Assembly: GCF_042492175.1 (NCBI RefSeq) | Contig: NZ_CP170453.1 | Span: 124,001 to 188,000 of the forward strand | Reading direction: 5' to 3' | From: CAJXSN01 sp947492235 | Lineage (GTDB): Bacteria; Pseudomonadota; Alphaproteobacteria; Sphingomonadales; Sphingomonadaceae | Length of the DNA stretch: 64,000 nt | Shown: one piece after another, positions 1 to 7,712 of the stretch | Position numbering within the stretch: the stretch's first letter is position 1 | Layout of the letters: every line of letters begins with the position of its first letter | Notes under the pieces: model-generated | Database searches by the model: none | Told to the model about the DNA's origin: nothing | The model's input: only the letters and a program-made list of their open reading frames with translations | Translations under genes and position numbers: made by a program

Positions 1-65
1 GTGATTCGTCCTTCGTCCTGCAATTCCGCCAGCAGACGCATATCGATTTCATCGAGGCTTGCCAT
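1..65 (-). CDS. Lrp/AsnC family transcriptional regulator, N-terminal fragment
   Basis: Only the first 21 codons are inside the window; the gene runs off the left edge. The translation begins MASLDEIDMRLLAELQDEGR, the typical opening of Lrp/AsnC regulators (LD.ID..IL..LQ.DGR), just before the helix-turn-helix. Such proteins respond to amino acids and often control amino-acid metabolism genes. The target cannot be told from this fragment. Confidence 0.7.
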   Translation of the reverse strand, partial: MASLDEIDMRLLAELQDEGRI

Positions 66-359
66 ATCACCCGTTCCCCGCATTGCTGCCAGAGGCATTG
101 CCGCCCCTTCACTCTAACAATCAGCGCCGCACGATTCGCGCGCAAAATCGCGCCCTGATTCGTGTAATGAAAAACCGGAATCTTGCGGCATTCAACAAGA
201 TTATTTTTCCTGCCAGCAATTGTCCCGCTTTGCAACGCGTCCCCCGTTCAGGCCACGCGCGGGGTATTTGCTGGTAACAGGTGCGAACAGGAAAGTGCGC
301 AAAGTTGCGTGCTTTCAGACTTGCCCCGACGCCGCGCTTAAGGACCCGCCCGCCACCCC
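66..359. other. divergent intergenic region
   Basis: This 294-base stretch separates the divergent Lrp/AsnC gene and the kinase-like gene, so it should hold both promoters. I see no clear -35/-10 pair, palindrome or RNA gene in it. Confidence 0.5.
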
Positions 360-2141
360 ATGCTGTTCGACGATCGCCTTGCCACCGTGCTGCGTCACCG
401 CGCATCGGGCGAGCGCGCGGCGCGCACGCAATTCCGGCAATTGCTGGACCTGCTGGGCCGCCGCCAGCGCGGCAGTGACGAGAGCCTGCGCGCGGCTGCC
501 TGGCTCCGTCTGGGCGCTCTGGGCGAGGCAATTCCGGCCAGTGGCCGCGCCGAGATGATTCGCGATCCTGCGCTGCGTTTCCACTGCCCCGAACTCGCGG
601 CGCATTTCGCCGAGGACGAGCCCGCTGTCGCCGCCGCTGCGCTGGGCGTGGCGCAATTGCGGGAGGACGACTGGGAAGCGCTGATCCCGCGCCTGCCGAT
701 CCGTGCACGCGGTTTCCTGCGGCTGCGCAACGATTTGCCGCCAGGCGCCATCCGCCTGCTGGACCGGCTGGGCATCAGCGATCGCGGATTGCCGGAGCCC
801 ATCGTTACGTTCGAGGAAACGGACCAAAACGCAGAAGTGCTAGGAGAAACCGACGAAGAAGCGCCTGTAACCGATACTCCGACACTCCCGCCCGTGCCCG
901 CCAACGACGCTGCCGAACCGGGAGAGATTGCCGTCGAAACTGCCGACGCGGCACAGCCCACAGCCATCGGCACGCTGGTCCAGCGCATCGAGGCATTCCA
1001 GCGCGAGCGTGCCAAGCGCGTGGGGGAGAAGAGCGGCACCACAGCCGCCCCGCCGCTGCTGCCCACAGAAGAAGACGCGCAAGGCACCCCGCCCTTGCTC
1101 GGCTTTGCCTTCACCACCGATGCCGTTGGCCGGATCGACTGGGCCGAGCCGCATGTCGCGCCATCGGTGATGCATATGGCGGTGCCATCCTTGCTGCCCG
1201 ATAGTTACCGCCGCGCTTTCATGCAGCGCCAGACCATCGATGGCGCGCCGATCACGGTCGAGGGTGCACCGGTCATCAGCGGCGAGTGGATCTGCGAAGC
1301 CGCGCCGCGCTTTACGAGCGATGGCGGGCGTTTCTTCGGTTATGCCGGACGCCTGCGCCGCCCGGCCAGCGCTGCGGCATCCGCCCTCGCCGCTGGGGCC
1401 GCTGCGCCCAATGCCCAGAGCGACGGCCTGCGCCAGTTGCTGCACGAGCTGCGCACTCCGGTGAACGCGATTCAGGGTTTTGCCGAGCTGATCCAGCAGC
1501 AATTGTTCGGCCCCGTGCCGCATGAATACCGCGCGCTGGCGGCCAATATCGCCGGGGACAGTGCGCGCATGCTGGCTGGCTTCGACGAGCTGGACAGGCT
1601 GGCCAAACTGGAAAGCGGCGCGCTGGAAATGGAGCCCGGCGACGCCGACCATTCCGGCGTTATCGCCGCTGTGTCGGAGCGCCTCGCCGCGATCCTCGAG
1701 CCGCGCAATGCCGGGTTCAAACTCAATCTGGTGGAGCAGATACAGGTCACGCTGGGGCAGTCCGATCTGGAAGCCATGACCTGGCGCATGCTGGCGGCTT
1801 TGGCCGCTTCCATGGCGCCGGGCGAGAAAATCGAGCTGACACTGGTAGGAGACCGCGACACCAGCTGGCTGGAGGTTGCCCTGCCTGCCGCTCTGGTGGT
1901 GTCGGACGATATCTTCGTTCTCTCGAACGGCCAATCCCGCAGCAAATCCAAAGGCGCGGCAAGTTCCGGTGCTTTCGGCCCGGCCTTTGCGCTTCGGCTG
2001 GCACGGGCAGAGGCAAGGGCGGCAGGCGGCGACCTTGCAAGAGTGGACACGCGGCTGGTTATGGACCTGCCGCGCTTGACCGATAGCGAGGCTGAACCTA
2101 GCCCAGCAACAGCGACGGGGCGCGCCGCCCGGTCCAAATGA
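360..2141 (+). CDS. histidine-kinase-like protein with degenerate ATPase domain
   Basis: A 593-residue soluble protein without obvious membrane segments. Residues about 1-145 are helical. Residues 150-245 are acidic, proline-rich linker. Residues 246-343 look PAS-like. A dimerisation/phosphoacceptor (HisKA) helix carries the H-box HELRTPVNAIQGF with His362. The following region (about 430-590) has the length of a HATPase_c domain. However, the N-box helix has no conserved Asn, and there is no DxGxG or GxGxG ATP-lid glycine motif. It may be a pseudokinase or phosphotransfer-type protein rather than an active kinase (inference). No response regulator is adjacent. The next gene starts 31 bases downstream. 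Confidence 0.75.
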   Translation: MLFDDRLATVLRHRASGERAARTQFRQLLDLLGRRQRGSDESLRAAAWLRLGALGEAIPASGRAEMIRDPALRFHCPELAAHFAEDEPAVAAAALGVAQLREDDWEALIPRLPIRARGFLRLRNDLPPGAIRLLDRLGISDRGLPEPIVTFEETDQNAEVLGETDEEAPVTDTPTLPPVPANDAAEPGEIAVETADAAQPTAIGTLVQRIEAFQRERAKRVGEKSGTTAAPPLLPTEEDAQGTPPLLGFAFTTDAVGRIDWAEPHVAPSVMHMAVPSLLPDSYRRAFMQRQTIDGAPITVEGAPVISGEWICEAAPRFTSDGGRFFGYAGRLRRPASAAASALAAGAAAPNAQSDGLRQLLHELRTPVNAIQGFAELIQQQLFGPVPHEYRALAANIAGDSARMLAGFDELDRLAKLESGALEMEPGDADHSGVIAAVSERLAAILEPRNAGFKLNLVEQIQVTLGQSDLEAMTWRMLAALAASMAPGEKIELTLVGDRDTSWLEVALPAALVVSDDIFVLSNGQSRSKSKGAASSGAFGPAFALRLARAEARAAGGDLARVDTRLVMDLPRLTDSEAEPSPATATGRAARSK

Positions 2142-2172
2142 TCCTTCCATTCGGGCGCCGGACTGCAATTTT

Positions 2173-3180
2173 GTGACCAATATGCTCGTGCCGCCATCGG
2201 CCAACAGCATTGCGAAATTTGCCGAGGACTTCGGCCAGCGCGCCCTGTTGACTATCGACACCGAGGAAGAGTTCGACTGGGACAAGCCGTTCAGCGCCAC
2301 CGAGCACGGGCTGGATCATGTGCGCCACCTCCGCTCCTTTCAGGAGTTTTGCGAAAATCTGGGTATCAGCCCGGTTTATCTGGTGGACTGGCCGATTACC
2401 CACGCGCCCATGGCGCAAGAGGTACTGGGCGATGCGGTGAAACGCGGCAAGGCCGAGATCGGTATCCAGCTGCACCCGTGGGTCAATCCGCCGCATGAGG
2501 AGGAAGTGAGCGCCCATAACAGCTATGCTGGCAACCTTCCCCCGGCGCTAGAGCGGGAGAAATTCGTCCGGCTGCGCGATGCCATTACCGAGAAATTCGG
2601 TTCCGCCCCGATGGTGTACCGCGCAGGACGCTATGGTCTGGGGCCGCAAACCGCACAATTGCTCAGCGACAATGGCATTGGGGTCGATACGTCGGTGCGG
2701 ACCGGCTTTGATTATTCCGGAGACGGCGGCGCAGATTACACACGGCACCCGCTGCAGCCCTATTGGACCGGGGCAGAGCATCAATTGCTCGAATTGCCGC
2801 TGACCACGGTTTACTGGGGCATGCTGCGCCGTCAGGGACCGGCCTTGCAATCCGTGATTGACCGCGTGCCCGCCTTGCGCGGCGCTATGGCCCGTTTCGG
2901 AATCCTGGAACGTATTGCGCTGACGCCGGAAGGCGTGACCGCGGAAGAAGCGCTGCGCGGCATCGATATCGCACTGGACGATGGATTGCCCCTGCTCGTC
3001 CTGTCGTTTCACAGCCCCTCGCTCGCCCCCGGCCATACACCCTATGTGACCAGCGAAACCGGGGTCGACACGCTGTATGAGTGGTTCCGCGAGGTGTACG
3101 CCTATCTCGGCCAGCGCGGCGTGAAACCGACAAGCGTCAGCGAGATCATGGAGCATGTGGTCCTGCCCCGCGGACAGTGA
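2173..3180 (+). CDS. polysaccharide deacetylase family protein (WalW-like)
   Basis: A 335-residue protein with a GTG start. Near the N-terminus LLTIDTEEEFDW gives the acidic metal/catalytic motif of NodB-fold carbohydrate esterase 4 enzymes. The later YRAGRYGLG and LLVLSFHSPS segments fit further barrel strands of the WalW-type deacetylases common in sphingomonads. It probably removes acetyl groups from an extracellular or cell-wall polysaccharide. No signal peptide is visible, so it may be cytoplasmic or exported with a partner. The substrate is unknown. Confidence 0.8.
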   Translation: MTNMLVPPSANSIAKFAEDFGQRALLTIDTEEEFDWDKPFSATEHGLDHVRHLRSFQEFCENLGISPVYLVDWPITHAPMAQEVLGDAVKRGKAEIGIQLHPWVNPPHEEEVSAHNSYAGNLPPALEREKFVRLRDAITEKFGSAPMVYRAGRYGLGPQTAQLLSDNGIGVDTSVRTGFDYSGDGGADYTRHPLQPYWTGAEHQLLELPLTTVYWGMLRRQGPALQSVIDRVPALRGAMARFGILERIALTPEGVTAEEALRGIDIALDDGLPLLVLSFHSPSLAPGHTPYVTSETGVDTLYEWFREVYAYLGQRGVKPTSVSEIMEHVVLPRGQ

Positions 3181-3260
3181 GCGGACAATAAATTGCGCTG
3201 CGCGACGAAAAGAGGCGCGGATTTGGTTGCAGCAAGGCTCACACCCCGCTAGGCGCGCGG

Positions 3261-3281
3261 CACGAGGTGACGAGCCTCGTG
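3261..3281 (+). other. stem-loop ahead of the tRNA pair
   Basis: CACGAGG and CCTCGTG form a perfect 7-bp hairpin 80 bases after the deacetylase stop and 7 bases before the tRNA. It lacks a T-run. It may be a weak terminator for the upstream gene or a 5' processing structure. Confidence 0.4.
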
Positions 3282-3288
3282 TCCGGGA

Positions 3289-3365
3289 GGGCCTGTAGCT
3301 CAGTTGGTTAGAGCTGGCCGCTCATAACGGCTAGGTCGCGGGTTCGAGTCCTGCCGGGCCCACCA
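3289..3365 (+). tRNA. tRNA with CAU anticodon (Ile2 or elongator Met)
   Basis: A complete 77-nt cloverleaf with encoded CCA. The acceptor stem GGGCCTG pairs with CGGGCCC. The anticodon stem GGCCG/CGGCT holds loop CTCATAA, so the anticodon is CAU. The T-loop is TTCGAGT. The GC-rich GGGCC acceptor resembles lysidine-modified tRNA-Ile2 more than initiator tRNA. Elongator Met cannot be excluded from the sequence alone. Confidence 0.95.
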
Positions 3366-3366
3366 G

Positions 3367-3427
3367 GACACTTTCGGGTGTGCCGGTCCGGATGGTTTCG
3401 GCCAGATAATGGCGGTCTGAAAGTGTC
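3367..3427. repeat. inverted repeat in the spacer between two tRNA genes
   Basis: GACACTTTC (3367-3375) and GAAAGTGTC (3419-3427) are perfect 9-bp arms. They would fold the whole 75-nt tRNA spacer into one stem if the two tRNAs are co-transcribed. A role in tRNA processing is inference. Confidence 0.5.
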
Positions 3428-3440
3428 GGACGAATAGTGT

Positions 3441-3517
<77 letters not shown>

Positions 3518-3567
3518 CTATTTTCGGCCCTGCCCCGCCCACAGGGGCAGAATAGGGAGCGAGGCCC

Positions 3568-4911
3568 GTTACCAACTTCGCAAAAACCACCGCTGCAAAA
3601 TTCACTCTGGATACGCGCGCGATCTGGGCAATTGCTTTGCCCGCCATGGTCACCAACGTCGCCACAGCGCTGATCGGCATTGGCGATATGTGGATCGTCG
3701 GGAGGCTGAACGATGCCGCGACGCAAGGTGCCGTCGATGTCGGCGCGCGGACCTTCGCGATCCTGTTTACGGTGATGAATTTCCTGAAGACCGGCACCAC
3801 CGGTCTGGTCGCGCAGGACGGCACGCGGGAGGGTGTTGCGGCGCAGCACGCCACCTTGCTGCGCGGTCTGGCCATCGCTCTGGGCATTGCCGCGCTGCTG
3901 CTGATTGCCAAGCCGCTGCTGCTGCCAGCCTTGCTGGGGGCGCTGGGCGCTCAGGGCGAGGTGCTTGGCGCGGCGCGGATTTATGCCGACATCCGGTACT
4001 GGACCGCGCCCGGTGTCCTGCTGAACCTGGCGCTGATCGGCTACATGGTCGGTCGGCGGCAGATGAAGGCGGTGCTGCTGTTCGAGATTGCCTACAACGC
4101 GGTCAATGTCGGGCTGGGGCTGTGGTTCGTGCTGGCGCTGGATATGGGCATCGCCGGGATCGGCTGGTCCAGCTTCATCGCCGAATATGCGAAGCTGGCG
4201 GTAGTTGGCTTGTTCGTCTGGCGCGGGGCACCCGGCCTGTTTGGCACGTTGCGAAACACGGCGGTGCTGCGTTGGGCCAGCCTCAAACCGTTTCTTGGCG
4301 TTAATCGTGACCTGTTCCTGCGCACCGTCATCCTGATGATCGCGCTGGGCGCCCTCACCCGCCTGAGCGCGGAACGCGGGCCGGAAGTGCTGGCGGCGAA
4401 CGGCATCCTCTACCAGATGTTCGTCTTCACCGCCCTGCTGCTCGACGGGTTCGAGAACGCGGCGCAGGTGCTGAATGGAGAGCGGCTGGGCGCGAAGGAC
4501 CGGCGGGGATTCGTCGCCTATGTCAAAGCGATCCTGCTGCGCAGTCTGGCCGCAGCGGGCTTGGTTTCGCTGGGCTTTGCATTGCTGGCCGATCCGGTTC
4601 TTGCCAGCTTTGCCGCCACGGAAGGCGTGCGCATCGCGGCGCAAGACAGCGCGCTGTGGCTGGTCATCATCCCCTTTGCCGGAGTGGCGGGATTTGTCTT
4701 CGACGGGATCTATGTGGGCGCAAGCTGGACACGCGCTTTGCTAGCCACAATGGCCGGGGCGGGTGTCGTCTTTGCCGCATCGCTATGGCTGACGTGGGGC
4801 TGGGGCAATGCCGGGCTATGGTTCAGCTTTACGCTGTTCTTGGCAATCCGCGCCGTGTTCCAGCTGGCCCTGATGCCGCGCCTGCTCAGCCGCACTTTCG
4901 GCCCGCGCTGA
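3568..4911 (+). CDS. MATE family efflux transporter (start codon uncertain)
   Basis: A polytopic membrane protein of the MATE/DinF multidrug and toxin extrusion family. It has about twelve hydrophobic segments and the typical opening AIWAIALPAM..N..TALIGIGDMWIVGRL. It would export organic cations or drugs by Na+ or H+ antiport. The first conventional in-frame start (TTG, 3637) falls inside the first membrane helix. The frame stays open back to a TAG at 3553. A good Shine-Dalgarno (GGGAGCGAGG, 3555-3564) sits just before GTT at 3568, which would give an N-terminus reading TNFAKTTAAKFTLDTRAIW. I therefore place the likely start at 3568 with a mutated or misread GTG/ATG. TTG 3637 is the fallback. 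Confidence 0.8.
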   Translation, partial: VTNFAKTTAAKFTLDTRAIWAIALPAMVTNVATALIGIGDMWIVGRLNDAATQGAVDVGARTFAILFTVMNFLKTGTTGLVAQDGTREGVAAQHATLLRGLAIALGIAALLLIAKPLLLPALLGALGAQGEVLGAARIYADIRYWTAPGVLLNLALIGYMVGRRQMKAVLLFEIAYNAVNVGLGLWFVLALDMGIAGIGWSSFIAEYAKLAVVGLFVWRGAPGLFGTLRNTAVLRWASLKPFLGVNRDLFLRTVILMIALGALTRLSAERGPEVLAANGILYQMFVFTALLLDGFENAAQVLNGERLGAKDRRGFVAYVKAILLRSLAAAGLVSLGFALLADPVLASFAATEGVRIAAQDSALWLVIIPFAGVAGFVFDGIYVGASWTRALLATMAGAGVVFAASLWLTWGWGNAGLWFSFTLFLAIRAVFQLALMPRLLSRTFGPR

Positions 4912-4921
4912 TCAATGCCGC

Positions 4922-6139
4922 TCAGGCCGCGAGCGTTACCGACTCTGCGCCCTTGAAAGGCTTACGAACCCGTTTGGTATCGTCTTCGAGTTCTTCCCCG
5001 CCTTCGAAATGCACGCAGTTCCGGCCCGCTTCTTTCGCAGTGTACATGGCCGCATCGGCCTGACCGAATAGCCGGCCATATCCTTCGCAGCCGGAAAACG
5101 CGGCAACGCCGAAACTGGCGGTCAGATGGATGTCATCGGAAATGCCCTCGATCTCGGTCTCGGTCAGAGCCAGCCGGATACGGTCTGCCAGGCGCGCGGC
5201 AGCCGTGCCGGTACAATTCCACACCACAATGCAGAACTCCTCGCCGCCAATCCTCCCGGCAATATCGGTGGTCCTGATGGTCGACCCGATCAGCTTGCCG
5301 AACGCGCGAATCGCATTGTCGCCCACCTGATGGCCCCAGATATCATTGACCTGTTTAAAGAAATCGAGATCGGCCACGATCAGACTGACGGGCACGTTGC
5401 GTGATTTGGACCGCGCCAGCATCGCCAACGCCTCCTGTTCGAACGACCGGCGACTGCGCAGGCCGGTCAGCAAATCGGTCTCTGCCATCTTGCGGTCGAC
5501 CTTGATCTGATCGAGCATCACCGCCGCGAGAAGAGCGAGAGCGAGCAGCAGCGAGAACAGCGCCACCACCATGATCATCACCGCGTAATAGGTGGAATCG
5601 CGATATTCACTCGCCGAAAGCGATTCTTCGAGGATGAAGGTCGCTGCCGGTCGGACGAAAAATTGCACGGCTGTAGCGGCGAACAGCCAGAAAATGATCC
5701 GGTCGATCGGCTCATGCCGCGCGGCCAGCCCCATCGCGTGGGCCCCCAGAATGAAGATCAGTCCATAAGCGGAATTGGCGATGTACAGCCGGGGGTTCTG
5801 ATCGAGCCCGTAGGTGGACGCGATCATCAGCAGCGAACTAATTGCGGCGACCGCGACAAAATAGCTTGGCTGGATCGTCTGCCCTACCCTGCGAGCCGCA
5901 CCATGGGCGAGCAGCGCGCAACCGGCGGTATAGAACAGATGCATCGTCAGGATGGGTCCGCGCGCGGCGGGATCGGGCACGAAGTGAAAGATCAGAAAGC
6001 CTATCGCCAGCGTGGAATAGGCGATCGAGAAGAAGACAATATGCTTGCGGGAACGGTCGCGTTGCCAGGCGAACAGGAACAGCAGGGCGAAAACCAGCGA
6101 GATCGCCGGATTCATTAGCCCCATGATCTGTTGTTGCAC
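4922..6139 (-). CDS. membrane-bound diguanylate cyclase (GGEEF)
   Basis: A 405-residue protein with a GTG start. The first ~205 residues form about six membrane helices that probably act as a sensor. A GGDEF domain follows (about 220-385). The active-site motif GGEEF is at 298-302. The allosteric I-site RTTD lies at 289-292, correctly spaced for product inhibition. It should make cyclic-di-GMP from GTP and so influence motility and biofilm. There is no EAL domain. The gene is monocistronic and converges on the MATE gene. Confidence 0.92.
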   Translation of the reverse strand: MQQQIMGLMNPAISLVFALLFLFAWQRDRSRKHIVFFSIAYSTLAIGFLIFHFVPDPAARGPILTMHLFYTAGCALLAHGAARRVGQTIQPSYFVAVAAISSLLMIASTYGLDQNPRLYIANSAYGLIFILGAHAMGLAARHEPIDRIIFWLFAATAVQFFVRPAATFILEESLSASEYRDSTYYAVMIMVVALFSLLLALALLAAVMLDQIKVDRKMAETDLLTGLRSRRSFEQEALAMLARSKSRNVPVSLIVADLDFFKQVNDIWGHQVGDNAIRAFGKLIGSTIRTTDIAGRIGGEEFCIVVWNCTGTAAARLADRIRLALTETEIEGISDDIHLTASFGVAAFSGCEGYGRLFGQADAAMYTAKEAGRNCVHFEGGEELEDDTKRVRKPFKGAESVTLAA

Positions 6140-6147
6140 GACAATCC

Positions 6148-6163
6148 CCCCGGTTCTCCGGGG
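6148..6163 (-). promoter_or_regulatory. leader hairpin next to the cyclase ribosome-binding site
   Basis: CCCCGG-TTCT-CCGGGG forms a 6-bp stem whose G-rich arm on the minus strand merges with the Shine-Dalgarno (GGGGGG) about 6 nt before the GTG start. It could limit translation of the cyclase (inference). Confidence 0.35.
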
Positions 6164-6220
6164 AATTGCCTACGAATTAATGGTTAACACCGGGTTTCTG
6201 CGCAATCGCGCAAATGGGCC

Positions 6221-7639
6221 TTACTCAGGAGTATCCGGTCCATTCTGAATCGATCCCGGTTCGTTAGCCAGAATACCGACCACCTGCGTCCACACCGCGA
6301 CATTCTGGCGCAGTTGCACGGGGTCGATCTTGTCCAGCGTATCGTCCGGCGTATGGTGCAGGTCGAAATAGCGGGTGCCATCCTGTTGCAGGTCAATGAT
6401 CGCGCCGCCCTGATCCCGGCTGATATTGATGTCCGCCCCACCGCGCGCGACGATGGTGCTGTCGGCCACGCCGAAGCGCGCAACCGACGCCGCCAGCTTT
6501 GCGTGGAGTTCGGGATTGGTGTCGCGGAAATTGCTTTCAAAGCGCCAGATGCGATCCGCCCCGAAATCGCTTTCCAGACCGACGCCGATCTTCTCGTCGA
6601 TATGCGCCTTGGAATAGGCGACGCTGCCGAACAGACCGACTTCCTCTGCCCCGGCCATCAGCACGCGGATCGTGCGCAGGGGCTGACCGGTATGGCTGAC
6701 ATGGAGTGCAGCCGCCGCAACGATGCCGCAGCCCGCGCCATCATCGAACGCGCCCGGCGCGTTCCACCAGCTGTCGATATGGCAGGCGACCAGCACTGGC
6801 GGCAGCGAGGGATCGCGTCCAACGATCTCGCCCACCACATTGCCGCTCGTGGTGGTGCCCAGATCTTCCGGCGTCAGCGTCAGTTTCATGAAGATCGGGC
6901 GGCCATCGGCACGGTCGAACATCCGCTCCAGATTGGCCGCATCGGGCAGGCTCAGCGCGCCCGCCGGTGTCGGCACCGGGCGGCCGACATCGCTCGATCC
7001 GTCAGCATTGCGGAAGGTGGTGCCGCCGACATGCGGGTTGCGGTGATAATCCGTCCCGACCGATTTGATCACCGTCGCAATCGCGCCTTTGTTCTTGGCG
7101 ACACCTGCCCCGATCCAGCGCGCTGGCCCGGCAAAGCCGTATTGCGAACCGTCCTGTGTCGGCGTCATCGAATGCGAGATGTAGGCGATCTTGCCGTTGA
7201 GGCTGCCTTCGGGCGCAGCGATCAGCGCGGCGATGTTCTCGAACTCGACCACTTCGGCGGTGATGCCATCGCGGCCGGTCGAGGCGCTTCCGCCGAGTGG
7301 CTGGATCACCAGAGGCTGCGGGAACGGGCTGATAATCTCGGCCTTGTGCAGATCGCCCGGCACCCATGTTTCCATTTCAAACGGCTCATCCGCGACATTG
7401 GCGAAGCCCTGCGCGCGCAGCCACGCCACCGCCCAGTCGCGCCCGCGCTTTTCCGCCTCGGTCCCCGCCTGTCGTGGGCCGACTTCGGTCGTGATCCCCT
7501 CGACGAAATCCCACGCAATGGTGTCGCCTGCCAAGGCGCCGTCGGCCATGTCTTCCAGCGAGACGGAGCCAACCTCCTGAGCAGCGGCGGGTGTGAACGC
7601 GACAAGCGCGCTGGCGAGCAGCAGAGAGACTGTTTTCAT
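6221..7639 (-). CDS. M28 family metallopeptidase, secreted
   Basis: The ATG at 7639 gives a clean signal peptide (MKTVSLLLASALVAFTPAAA, cut before Gln21) and 472 residues. The zinc-aminopeptidase core is visible. HID at 287-289 supplies metal ligands. APGAFDDGAG near 295-303 holds the bridging Asp. AEEVGLFGS holds Glu332-Glu333 (catalytic base and metal ligand). A late HHTPDDT supplies the last His. A protease-associated-type insert (about 95-250) precedes the catalytic half. It probably trims peptides in the periplasm or outside the cell. The TonB receptor gene lies 73 bases upstream on the same strand, which suggests joint peptide use. Confidence 0.88.
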   Translation of the reverse strand: MKTVSLLLASALVAFTPAAAQEVGSVSLEDMADGALAGDTIAWDFVEGITTEVGPRQAGTEAEKRGRDWAVAWLRAQGFANVADEPFEMETWVPGDLHKAEIISPFPQPLVIQPLGGSASTGRDGITAEVVEFENIAALIAAPEGSLNGKIAYISHSMTPTQDGSQYGFAGPARWIGAGVAKNKGAIATVIKSVGTDYHRNPHVGGTTFRNADGSSDVGRPVPTPAGALSLPDAANLERMFDRADGRPIFMKLTLTPEDLGTTTSGNVVGEIVGRDPSLPPVLVACHIDSWWNAPGAFDDGAGCGIVAAAALHVSHTGQPLRTIRVLMAGAEEVGLFGSVAYSKAHIDEKIGVGLESDFGADRIWRFESNFRDTNPELHAKLAASVARFGVADSTIVARGGADINISRDQGGAIIDLQQDGTRYFDLHHTPDDTLDKIDPVQLRQNVAVWTQVVGILANEPGSIQNGPDTPE

Positions 7640-7712
7640 GGGGAGCGCTGCTATCGACAGCGCGTCTCCAAGTCCAGCCGGCCCAAGTCCCACCGGCCCG
7701 AACCCAGCCGTC

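Noticed and set aside
7668..7712. Near-repeats of CCGGCCC between the peptidase and TonB receptor genes
   Set aside because: Low-complexity GC-rich stretch of under 50 bases, with neither pairing nor spacing that suggests a site.
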